Made by a program: the position numbers and the translations under genes | The notes under the pieces: model-generated | Seen by the model: only the letters and a program-made list of their open reading frames with translations | Told to the model about the DNA's origin: nothing | Databases searched by the model: none | Assembly: GCA_964436345.1 (NCBI GenBank) | Contig: CAYTCC010000066.1 | Coordinates: forward strand, 1 to 8,061 | DNA: 8,061 nucleotides | Origin: GCA-002694895 sp964436345 | Lineage (GTDB): Bacteria; Chloroflexota; Dehalococcoidia; Lucifugimonadales; GCA-002694895 | Direction of reading: 5' to 3' | Part shown: piece by piece, positions 1-6,803 of the stretch | How positions within the stretch are numbered: position 1 is the stretch's first letter | How the letters are laid out: every line of letters starts with the position of its first letter

Positions 1-842
1 CAGGGTTAGGAAAAACTACATTGGCGCATGTTATTTCACATGAAATGAAATCTTCAATTAAAGTTACTTCAGGCCCAGCTATTGAAAAGGCAGGTGATTT
101 GGTGTCAATTTTAACCCGACTTCAAAAAGGCGATATTTTATTTATTGACGAAATACACAGGCTGAATAAAATTTCTGAGGAAGTATTATATTCAGCAATG
201 GAAGAATATAGAGTTTCATGGGTAATCGAACAAGGATTAAAAGCTAGAAGTGTAAACTTAGGCATACAACCTTTTACTCTTATTGGAGCAACAACTAAAT
301 TTGGCATGCTAAGCGCTCCTTTAAGAGACAGGTTTGGATCAGTTTTTCGATTAAATTTTTATTCTGATTCAGAAATGGCAGATATACTTTACAGATCAAT
401 CAAAATATTAAAAATTAATTCGGATAATGTGGGTATAAAAGAAATAGCTATAAGATCAAGGAAAACTCCAAGAATTGCTAATAGATTACTTAGAAGAGTC
501 AGAGATTTTTCGGAAGTACAGTCAAATGGAAATATAAACGCCAATATAGTTAAAAAAGCTTTAGATCAACTGGAAGTTGATAATTTAGGCTTAGATAAAA
601 TTGATGTGGAGTTATTAGAATCCTTAGTGAAAAAATTTGATGGAGGTCCAGTAGGTCTTCAAACACTTGCGGCTTCAATAAGTGAAGATCCGAATACAGT
701 TGAAGATGTGATTGAACCATTTTTATTAAATTTAGGATTTATTTCCAGAACAAATAGGGGGCGAGTAGCAACAAAATTAGCTTATAAACATTTAGGAATA
801 GATATTCGGGACGAACCTGCTCAGGGGACTTTATTGAATTAA
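1..842 (+). CDS. ruvB: Holliday junction branch migration DNA helicase RuvB (5' truncated by window edge)
   Basis: RuvB is the AAA+ hexameric motor that, with RuvA, drives branch migration of Holliday junctions in cytoplasmic recombination and repair. Reading from base 3, the frame opens inside Walker A (GLGKTT), so the gene begins before the window. About 279 residues are present, and roughly 60 N-terminal ones are missing if the protein is the usual 335-350 residues. Visible in order: Walker B (ILFIDEIHRL, bases about 135-164), sensor 1 (LIGATTK, about 280-300), the arginine finger in PLRDRFG (about 316-336), sensor 2 (TPRIANRLLRRVRDF), and the C-terminal DNA-binding winged helix beginning at GGPVGLQTLA and running through RTNRGRVATKLAYKHLG. 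The segment after Walker B reads VSWVIEQGLKARS, where many RuvBs have a form like LDIMIGEGPAARS. A TTG at base 21 lies inside the P-loop and is not the start. The TAA stop at 840-842 overlaps the stop of the convergent ABC gene. Identification is essentially certain. Confidence 0.97.
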   Translation, partial: GLGKTTLAHVISHEMKSSIKVTSGPAIEKAGDLVSILTRLQKGDILFIDEIHRLNKISEEVLYSAMEEYRVSWVIEQGLKARSVNLGIQPFTLIGATTKFGMLSAPLRDRFGSVFRLNFYSDSEMADILYRSIKILKINSDNVGIKEIAIRSRKTPRIANRLLRRVRDFSEVQSNGNINANIVKKALDQLEVDNLGLDKIDVELLESLVKKFDGGPVGLQTLAASISEDPNTVEDVIEPFLLNLGFISRTNRGRVATKLAYKHLGIDIRDEPAQGTLLN

Positions 843-2653
843 TTTTGAAAAGATGATTCGGTAAATTTATAATATTCTTTTTCTAAATTCATCAATGTAG
901 CATGATTACCTTGTTCTGCGATTTTTCCACCTTTTATAACAAAAATATTATCTGATAATTTAATTGTAGATAATCTGTGCGCTATAACTATAGATGTTCT
1001 GTTTTCAAAAAGAACTTTTAAGGCGTTTTGTATTTTTTGTTCACTTATACTATCAATATTAGAAGTAGCTTCGTCAAGAATTAAAATTTTTGGATTTTTA
1101 ATTAATGCCCTGGCAAAACCCATAAGTTGTCGTTGCCCCTGACTCATGTTTACCCCTCTTTCAGATACAGAAGTATCATATTCGTTATCAAGAGAAATAA
1201 TATAATCATGAATACCTATTGATTTACACGCATTTATCATTTCTTCATCTGTTGCAGATTCTTGATTAAATTTTAAATTTTCTTTTAAACTTCCCTGGAA
1301 TAAAAAAGGATCTTGTAAAACCATTGCAATTTGAGATCCCAAATCTGATCTTGAATAATTTTCTATAGGAATGTTATCTATGCTTAATTTTCCTTTATCA
1401 TTGTTAGGCGGATAAAGTCCAGTTATCAGTGATGCTAATGTAGTTTTCCCAGCACCGGTATCTCCAATAAAAGCTATTGTTGCACCTTCTTGAATTTTCA
1501 TATTAATATTTGTTAAGACTTCAATATCGTTATCATAAGCAAAATGGAAATTTTCAAATTCCACCTTCCCTTTGATAATATTTTTTGGATTATCAATTTT
1601 TAGTTCATGTATTGAGTTTTTTATATCTAGAAATTCAAATAATCTTGATCCAGATGCCATCGATCTTTGTATTTGCGTATATTGCATCATTAGGTTTCTG
1701 ATTGGATCAAACAGTCTTTGAATATATAAAACCGAAGCGATTATGACTCCAATTTCAGCAGCATCATTTAATATTAATTTACTTGCTACAAAACTTGCTA
1801 TTATTATTGCTGCACTGGTCAGGATATCAACTGGTGGTAATAGAGCTGAAGACAATTTCTGGGCTTTTAAAGCTGCTTTTATATGATCATCAGTTTGCCT
1901 ACTGAAATATTTGTAATTATTGTCCTCTCTATTGAAATTTTGTACTTCTTTAATTCCATTTAGGTTTTCACTAAATGATGATAGAACTTGAGAAATTGCT
2001 ATTCGTACATTTATAAATGATTTTTTTGCTATTGGCTGCCAAATTATCACTGCAAAAAATAGTAGCGGAAGTACTGATAAAGATGATATTCCTATTTTAA
2101 AATTCATTAATAAAAGAGTTGTGCAAATTCCTATTAAACTAAGAATATCTGCAAGTGTCATTACAACAATTGCAAATGATTCTTGTAATTGGGATGTATC
2201 ACCCATCATTCTTGACATTATGCTGCCAGATTTTGTTTCCTGAAAATAATTTAAATTCAGTTTTTGAAGGTGGGTAAACATGTCTATACGAATGTCTCTT
2301 AAAACATTTTGTCCAACTCTGGCTAAAAATATTTGCCCTATATAATTTGTAATCCATGCCGCAAACATGGTCAGTGCAAATATTATTGATAATTCTATTA
2401 ATCCAGATTTTTGACTGGCAATACTGATATTTGTATTATTTATATAATCATCAATGCCAATTTTGATGAAATATGGAATCAGGACTGCTAATCCTGCTGA
2501 AACAAGTGTGCATATTGCCCCAATTGCAGAATATTTTTTGTACCTCCATATATATGGAGTAATTCTTTTAATGACATTTATATCATATAATTTGCCAAAC
2601 ATTTCATCATCGCTACTCCCTCTAGACATTGGGCCAAATGTATGTCCTATCAT
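839..2653 (-). CDS. ABC exporter half-transporter, consensus-Glu (TM288/BmrD-like) subunit
   Basis: A 604-residue half-transporter with an N-terminal six-helix type IV ABC exporter membrane domain (hydrophobic stretches near residues 42-66, 86-108, 160-184, 189-207, 270-294, 298-315) followed by an ATPase domain. Walker A is GDTGAGKTT (397-405), the Q-loop Gln is 447, Walker B is LILDE with catalytic Glu528, the D-loop is SNID (531-534) and the switch His is 559. The signature is MSQGQ (503-507) instead of LSGGQ. That matches the deviant signature of the TM288-type subunit in heterodimeric exporters, so I infer pairing with the upstream ABC gene, whose stop lies 15 nt before this start. The predicted role is ATP-driven export of a lipid, drug or other hydrophobic compound across the inner membrane; the substrate is unknown, and no C39 peptidase domain is present. 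The ATG at 2651-2653 has only a weak upstream RBS; in-frame ATGs at codons 9 and 18 are alternatives. It probably depends on the upstream gene for transcription. Confidence 0.93.
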   Translation of the reverse strand: MIGHTFGPMSRGSSDDEMFGKLYDINVIKRITPYIWRYKKYSAIGAICTLVSAGLAVLIPYFIKIGIDDYINNTNISIASQKSGLIELSIIFALTMFAAWITNYIGQIFLARVGQNVLRDIRIDMFTHLQKLNLNYFQETKSGSIMSRMMGDTSQLQESFAIVVMTLADILSLIGICTTLLLMNFKIGISSLSVLPLLFFAVIIWQPIAKKSFINVRIAISQVLSSFSENLNGIKEVQNFNREDNNYKYFSRQTDDHIKAALKAQKLSSALLPPVDILTSAAIIIASFVASKLILNDAAEIGVIIASVLYIQRLFDPIRNLMMQYTQIQRSMASGSRLFEFLDIKNSIHELKIDNPKNIIKGKVEFENFHFAYDNDIEVLTNINMKIQEGATIAFIGDTGAGKTTLASLITGLYPPNNDKGKLSIDNIPIENYSRSDLGSQIAMVLQDPFLFQGSLKENLKFNQESATDEEMINACKSIGIHDYIISLDNEYDTSVSERGVNMSQGQRQLMGFARALIKNPKILILDEATSNIDSISEQKIQNALKVLFENRTSIVIAHRLSTIKLSDNIFVIKGGKIAEQGNHATLMNLEKEYYKFTESSFQN

Positions 2654-2668
2654 GATAATTTCACAGTT

Positions 2669-4414
2669 TTAATTTGTAGTTTGTAAATCATATATATTTT
2701 TATATATTCCGTTTTTATTAATTAAATCAGCATGAGTGCCATATTCAGTGATTTCACCTTTATTCATTACTGCAATATTGTTTGCTTGATTAAAATTATT
2801 TAATTTATGGGCAATGGTTATAACAGTTCGCCCAGAAACCAATTTATTTATTGCTAATTGAATATCTTTTTCCGTAGTCGCATCAACACTTGATGTAGAA
2901 TCGTCAAGTATAAGAATTGGAGGGTCTAAGAGTAATGTTCGGGCAATACTTAATCTTTGTTTTTGTCCCCCGGATAAATTTGCACCATTTTCAGATATTA
3001 AAGAATTATATTTATCGGGTAGAGAATTAATATATTCATGAATTTGTGCTATTTGCGCTACTTCAATTATTTTGTCCATTGAAGCATTTGGATTTCCATA
3101 ACTTATATTATTTTTAAATGTTTCATTAAATATAAATACATCCTGGTGCACATAGCCTATATTTTTTCTTAGTATCCCAAGATCAATTTCTTTTATATTT
3201 TCCCCATCAATATAAATCGCCCCATTAATTGGATCATAAAAACGTAGCAATAATTGAACCAAAGTACTTTTTCCGCTACCCGCTTCCCCTGTAATTGAAA
3301 TGCTTTGTTTTTGCTCTATTGATAGGCTTATATTTTTTAAACTTTTAGATTTTGCATCAGGAAATTGATGAGAAACATTTTCAAATATGATATTGCCATT
3401 CATTTTGTAAAAGTTTGTATTAGTGTTTGGAAGATTTGTTATTTGTACTTCAGTATCTAAAATATCAAAAATTCTTTTTCCGCAAGTTGAGCCCCTGGTA
3501 GATGTATTTAATAACCAACCTATCATCCTTACTGGCATAGCTAGAAGTTGCATATAAAACATAAAGCTTGTTAGGTCTCCGATGCTCATTTCACCATTTA
3601 TTACTTTCAACCCTCCAATAGCAAGTATTAAAGCTAAAGTGGTCCAATATGCAAATAAAACTGTAGTCATAGTTACGGCTCTGAAAGTTTCTACGTTAAT
3701 ATTTAATTCTTTAAATTCGTCATTTGTATTACTAAATTTGTTTATTTGATGATTTTCAGCATAAAATGCCTTAACAACTTTGATACCATTTAAATTTTCT
3801 TGTAACAAAGCATTTAATTGGGCATTTTTTTGTTGAATTTTTAACCAGATTTGTCTTAATTTGTAACGCATTCTAGCAGCAATAAATCCTGCTAATACCA
3901 AAAAAGAGCATGCATATAGAGCGAGTTCAAAGTTTTTAATTAAGAGCAATGTAATACTACAAACAAACATCAGAAAGACATAAGGGGATCTGACTATACC
4001 CATTGGAATAAACATTCTCATTCCCTCTATATCCACTATTACCCTGGACATCATTTCCCCTGTGTGTGTTTTATCATGAAAATAAAAATCTAGTTTTTGT
4101 GTTTTGTCATAAAGTTGATCTCTTAGTATCTTGGAAACTTTAAATGATAATGCTTCACCAAAATAGTTTTGCCCATAGGAAAACATCCCTCTTGTTATAC
4201 CTAATATAAATAGGAATATTAAAAGTATGATGATGTCAAAAGATTTATAAAAGGATTCATTGCTTGCATTTGGGTCGATTTTGTCTACAATCCCTCCAAG
4301 TAATTCAGGGATGAGGAGATAGCTAATTACAGCACCTATTGTGCAAATGTAACCAAGTATTAAATAGAGTTTGAATTTTAAAGTATAAGAAGTTATTCTT
4401 AGTAAAACATTCAT
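2669..4414 (-). CDS. ABC exporter half-transporter, degenerate-site (TM287/BmrC-like) subunit
   Basis: First gene of a two-gene ABC exporter unit, 581 residues from the chosen ATG (4412-4414). The six-helix membrane domain has hydrophobic stretches near residues 15-37, 57-77, 141-160, 163-182, 250-271 and 280-300. In the ATPase domain, Walker A is GEAGSGKST (376-384), the Q-loop Gln is 424, the signature is a perfect LSGGQ (480-484) and the switch His is 536. Walker B reads LILDDSTSSVD: Asp505 stands where the catalytic Glu should be. Asp here is the hallmark of the TM287-like partner of heterodimeric exporters, where this subunit's Walker motifs form the weakly hydrolysing site. The LSGGQ would complete the active site of the partner encoded 15 nt downstream. 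The frame stays open upstream to a TTG at 4457-4459 (596 residues), but the extra 15 residues (KIFFISLRYSKIKK) are not typical of the family, while MNVLLRITSYTLKFK looks like the usual elbow helix. Substrate unknown. Confidence 0.92.
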   Translation of the reverse strand: MNVLLRITSYTLKFKLYLILGYICTIGAVISYLLIPELLGGIVDKIDPNASNESFYKSFDIIILLIFLFILGITRGMFSYGQNYFGEALSFKVSKILRDQLYDKTQKLDFYFHDKTHTGEMMSRVIVDIEGMRMFIPMGIVRSPYVFLMFVCSITLLLIKNFELALYACSFLVLAGFIAARMRYKLRQIWLKIQQKNAQLNALLQENLNGIKVVKAFYAENHQINKFSNTNDEFKELNINVETFRAVTMTTVLFAYWTTLALILAIGGLKVINGEMSIGDLTSFMFYMQLLAMPVRMIGWLLNTSTRGSTCGKRIFDILDTEVQITNLPNTNTNFYKMNGNIIFENVSHQFPDAKSKSLKNISLSIEQKQSISITGEAGSGKSTLVQLLLRFYDPINGAIYIDGENIKEIDLGILRKNIGYVHQDVFIFNETFKNNISYGNPNASMDKIIEVAQIAQIHEYINSLPDKYNSLISENGANLSGGQKQRLSIARTLLLDPPILILDDSTSSVDATTEKDIQLAINKLVSGRTVITIAHKLNNFNQANNIAVMNKGEITEYGTHADLINKNGIYKNIYDLQTTN

Positions 4415-4420
4415 TTTTTT

Positions 4421-4439
4421 TATCTTAGAATATCTTAGA
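4421..4439. repeat. Short tandem direct repeat, 10-bp period, in the divergent spacer
   Basis: TATCTTAGA occurs twice (4421-4429 and 4431-4439), exactly 10 bp apart, about one helical turn. Each copy contains the near-palindrome TCTTAGA. It lies just upstream of the chosen ABC start and would be in its leader RNA, or would encode part of a longer N-terminus if the TTG at 4459 were used. It could be an operator or a chance repeat in AT-rich DNA. Confidence 0.5.
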
Positions 4440-4486
4440 CTTATAAAAAAAATTTTCAATACACAAACTCATAAATTAAATACAGA

Positions 4487-4516
4487 ATTATAAAAATAAG
4501 GAGAAAATAATGACAA
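4487..4516 (-). promoter_or_regulatory. Candidate sigma70-type promoter for the ABC exporter genes
   Basis: Read on the minus strand, TTGTCA (4516-4511) lies 18 nt before TATAAT (4492-4487). That is 5 of 6 and 6 of 6 matches to the -35 and -10 consensus. Transcription would start near 4480, leaving a leader of about 65 nt before the ATG at 4414. The -35 box lies over the start codon of the divergent peptidase gene, and the -10 sits just upstream of its Shine-Dalgarno. AT-rich DNA gives many chance -10 matches, so this is a prediction only. Confidence 0.4.
4498..4503 (+). promoter_or_regulatory. Shine-Dalgarno site of the S9 peptidase gene
   Basis: AAGGAG is 6 nt before the ATG at 4510. It is the clearest ribosome binding site in the window and fixes that start. 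The two downstream genes of the run have no comparable site, suggesting that ribosomes load mainly here. Confidence 0.8.
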
Positions 4517-6324
4517 ATCTTGATATTAAAGAATTAATTAAAATATCTTATTCTTGTTCACCGTCATCATCTAGTGACAAAAAGAGAATAGTATATTTAA
4601 ATAATAAATCTGGAACACCTCAGGTTTGGCTTTGTGATGAGAATAACGAACATAAACCATTAACGAATTACAAAGAAAGAGTTGCGTTGGTTTCATGGTC
4701 TCCAGATGACAAATGGATACTTTTTAGTATAGATAAAGGAGGGGATGAAAATTTTCAAATGAAGCTCATTGATGCTTCTGATTACACTAATATAATTTCC
4801 TTATCTGATGATATGTCTGTCCGGAATGATTTTGGTGGTTGGAGTACTGATGGAAGTACTATTGTTTATTCATCTAACAAAAGAAATGCAGCTTATTTTG
4901 ATTTATATACTCAAAAAATTAATGGGGAACCTAAGCTTGTCCATCAAACAGCAAATGATGTTCACAGTGTTGCTTTTAAAGCTTATTCAAATGATTTAAA
5001 AAAGATAGTATTCACTGAAGAACGTACAAATAGGTATCAATATTTAAAAATCTTAGATATAGAATCAGGGAATATTACTCAGCTTTCTGATGACAATTTG
5101 AATGGTGGTTTTAAACAAGCGATATTTACTGAAAATGATGATGAGATTATTTTGATTACTAATGAAGGAAAGGATTTTTCGGGTATTGCTAAATTAAATT
5201 TACAATCTAATGTGCTCAGTTATATTTATTTAGAAGATCATGAGATGGAATTTTTTGAAATAGATCCTGAAAATAATCGATTAATATTTTTTATTAATGA
5301 TCGAGGATATTCAAAATTGGGAATATTAAATTTATTGAATAATGATTCTGAAATTTTAGATAATCCGCATGAAGTTACTTTTATGGAACCAGGATGGGCT
5401 TGGGGGTTGTGTATATTGGATGAATCAAATTTGTTATTTACAATTAATTCAACAAACCAAAATGCAGAAATTATAAAATTTAATTTAGATACTCAAAAAT
5501 ATGAGTTTTTCAAAAAAGCTTATGAAGGAGATATTAAGTTAAATGATTTACCAAAACCTACCTTGCATTCCTTTAAAACTTTTGATGACAGGGATATTCC
5601 ATTCTTTTTTCTTAAGCCAGATAATTTTAAGCAAGGAGAGGATAATCCTGTACTTATACTTATACATGGTGGTCCAGAAGGACAGGAAAGACCAACATTT
5701 AAACCAGAATTACAGTATTTGGTAAATCAAGGCATAGGTATTCTTTTACCTAATGTCAGAGGTAGCGGAGGATATGGAGAGGCATACGGACATCTAGATG
5801 ATACTTATAAGAGAATGGATTCAGTTGAAGATATTGAATATCTATGGAAATGGGTTGTGGAATCCGGATGGGCATCCAAGGATAAAATTGCTGTGATGGG
5901 AGGAAGTTATGGTGGATTTATGACTCTTTCATGTATAACTGTTTACCCAGACTTATGGGCTGCGGCAGTAGAATTATATGGAATGGTTAATATGGTGACA
6001 TTTTTTGAACATACAGCATCTTACAGAGCTCAACATCGAGCTTATGAATACGGAGATCCTGTAAAAGATCGTAAGCTCCTAGAAGATATTTCAGCAATAC
6101 ATAAAATTGACCAGATTGTTACTCCATTATTGGTTTTACATGGAGATGAAGATCCTAGGGTTCCGATGTATGAAACTGAGCAGCTTGTTAGTGAAATGAA
6201 AGAAGCAGGAAAACCAGTGGAATTTGTGAGATTTTTGGATGAAGGACATGGATTTGTAAAAGAACCTAACAGAATTGAAGCTTACACTTCAATTGCAGAA
6301 TTTTTAACTAAATATTTATTGTAA
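4510..6324 (+). CDS. S9 family (S9C, acylaminoacyl-peptidase-like) serine peptidase
   Basis: A 604-residue two-domain serine hydrolase of the prolyl oligopeptidase clan. Residues about 1-345 form a beta-propeller with TolB/PD40-like repeats (for example VSWSPDDKWILFS at 61-73 and GGWSTDGSTIVYSS at 109-122), which in this family restricts access to short peptides. Residues about 350-604 are an alpha/beta-hydrolase domain: oxyanion motif HGGP (386-389), NVRGSGGYG (415-423), nucleophile elbow GGSYGGF with Ser466, Asp548 in HGDEDPRVP and His580 in DEGHGF. The triad is complete and the length is normal. There is no signal peptide or membrane segment, so it should be cytosolic. The HGxxDxRVP form around the Asp points to the S9C/acylaminoacyl-peptidase-like group, which removes N-acylated residues or cleaves oligopeptides; specificity cannot be read from sequence. 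It is the first gene of a run with the acetyltransferase and MFS genes, and its start is supported by AAGGAG at 6-nt spacing. Confidence 0.93.
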   Translation: MTNLDIKELIKISYSCSPSSSSDKKRIVYLNNKSGTPQVWLCDENNEHKPLTNYKERVALVSWSPDDKWILFSIDKGGDENFQMKLIDASDYTNIISLSDDMSVRNDFGGWSTDGSTIVYSSNKRNAAYFDLYTQKINGEPKLVHQTANDVHSVAFKAYSNDLKKIVFTEERTNRYQYLKILDIESGNITQLSDDNLNGGFKQAIFTENDDEIILITNEGKDFSGIAKLNLQSNVLSYIYLEDHEMEFFEIDPENNRLIFFINDRGYSKLGILNLLNNDSEILDNPHEVTFMEPGWAWGLCILDESNLLFTINSTNQNAEIIKFNLDTQKYEFFKKAYEGDIKLNDLPKPTLHSFKTFDDRDIPFFFLKPDNFKQGEDNPVLILIHGGPEGQERPTFKPELQYLVNQGIGILLPNVRGSGGYGEAYGHLDDTYKRMDSVEDIEYLWKWVVESGWASKDKIAVMGGSYGGFMTLSCITVYPDLWAAAVELYGMVNMVTFFEHTASYRAQHRAYEYGDPVKDRKLLEDISAIHKIDQIVTPLLVLHGDEDPRVPMYETEQLVSEMKEAGKPVEFVRFLDEGHGFVKEPNRIEAYTSIAEFLTKYLL

Positions 6325-6332
6325 TAAACATT

Positions 6333-6797
6333 TTGATTCAAGATGAGATTTTTTCTATTCAAGAAGCAAATTTGAATGATTCTGATTGGCTTGACGAATT
6401 TGAAAGAAGTATTTTTTCATATAATCATAAGAATATTTATAGAAATATTTTAAAAACTTATAAGGATAACAATTATTATATTTTCATAGGTATCTTAAAT
6501 AATTCAAAAATTGGATATATAGTAGGGCGTACTATTCACGATGAACTTAATATATATAATTTGGCTATACTAGAAAAATATAGAAATAAAGGATTTGCTA
6601 GCAAATTATTGTGCTATGTTTTTGAACATATGAACACGGAGATAAATTCTATTTATATTGAGGTTAGAGAAACAAATATTAAAGCTTTGAAATTTTATCG
6701 AAAATTTGGATTTATTGAATATAATATAAGGGAAAATTACTATTCATCCCCTACTGAAAATGCTATTTTAATGCAATATAAATTTCAGAGTGAATAA
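6333..6797 (+). CDS. GNAT family N-acetyltransferase, RimI-like
   Basis: A 154-residue single-domain GNAT enzyme that transfers acetyl from acetyl-CoA to an amine. The acetyl-CoA pyrophosphate loop is RNKGFA (84-89), fitting R/Q-x-x-G-x-G/A, after the beta strand ELNIYNLAI. The C-terminal block IEVRETNIKALKFYRKFGF, then RENYY and a late AILM, closely follows RimI, the acetylase of the N-terminal Ala of ribosomal protein S18. Glu110 and Tyr122 are 12 residues apart, as are the catalytic Glu103 and Tyr115 described for Salmonella RimI. RimI identity is not proven: the N-terminal third diverges and the usual tsa gene neighbours are absent, so another amine or peptide N-terminus could be the substrate. 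The only standard start is TTG at 6333-6335, 8 nt after the peptidase stop with no recognisable Shine-Dalgarno; the next in-frame ATG is at codon 100, beyond the acetyl-CoA loop. Translation is probably coupled to the peptidase gene. Confidence 0.87.
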   Translation: MIQDEIFSIQEANLNDSDWLDEFERSIFSYNHKNIYRNILKTYKDNNYYIFIGILNNSKIGYIVGRTIHDELNIYNLAILEKYRNKGFASKLLCYVFEHMNTEINSIYIEVRETNIKALKFYRKFGFIEYNIRENYYSSPTENAILMQYKFQSE

Positions 6798-6803
6798 ATA
6801 ATC

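Larger units (their letters stand above)
4415..4509. promoter_or_regulatory. Divergent intergenic region between the ABC exporter pair and the peptidase operon
   Basis: This 95-bp, extremely AT-rich spacer must hold the upstream signals for both the minus-strand ABC pair and the plus-strand peptidase-acetyltransferase-MFS run. It is the only gap in the window long enough for a promoter. On the minus strand there is a near-consensus promoter (annotated separately). On the plus strand the best -10 candidate is TATAAA at 4442-4447, but nothing convincing lies 16-18 bp upstream, so the peptidase promoter is not resolved. A perfect 9-bp direct repeat with a 10-bp period lies at 4421-4439. Confidence 0.6.

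Noticed and set aside
21..23. TTG as a start codon for the first gene
   Set aside because: It lies within the Walker A motif; in-frame codons before it encode GLGKTT, so the true start is outside the window.
122..307. Minus-strand open frame inside ruvB
   Set aside because: Antisense to conserved Walker B and sensor regions, no domain signs; a shadow of the real gene.
820..880. Possible bidirectional terminator between ruvB and the ABC gene
   Set aside because: I looked for an inverted repeat around the overlapping stops and found only short AT-rich matches, no stable stem with a T-run.
2454..2672. Plus-strand 72-codon open frame across the junction of the two ABC genes
   Set aside because: Antisense to the N-terminus of the downstream ABC gene, with no recognisable domain or good ribosome binding site.
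839..4414. ABC pair as a bacteriocin or microcin exporter system
   Set aside because: Neither protein has an N-terminal C39 peptidase domain, and no small precursor peptide gene or maturation enzyme is visible nearby.
4808..4999. Overlapping open frame inside the S9 peptidase
   Set aside because: Out of frame with a well-conserved propeller; low-complexity product; no separate signals.
5543..5725. Second overlapping open frame inside the S9 peptidase
   Set aside because: Out of frame with the conserved hydrolase domain (spans HGGP) and has no support of its own.
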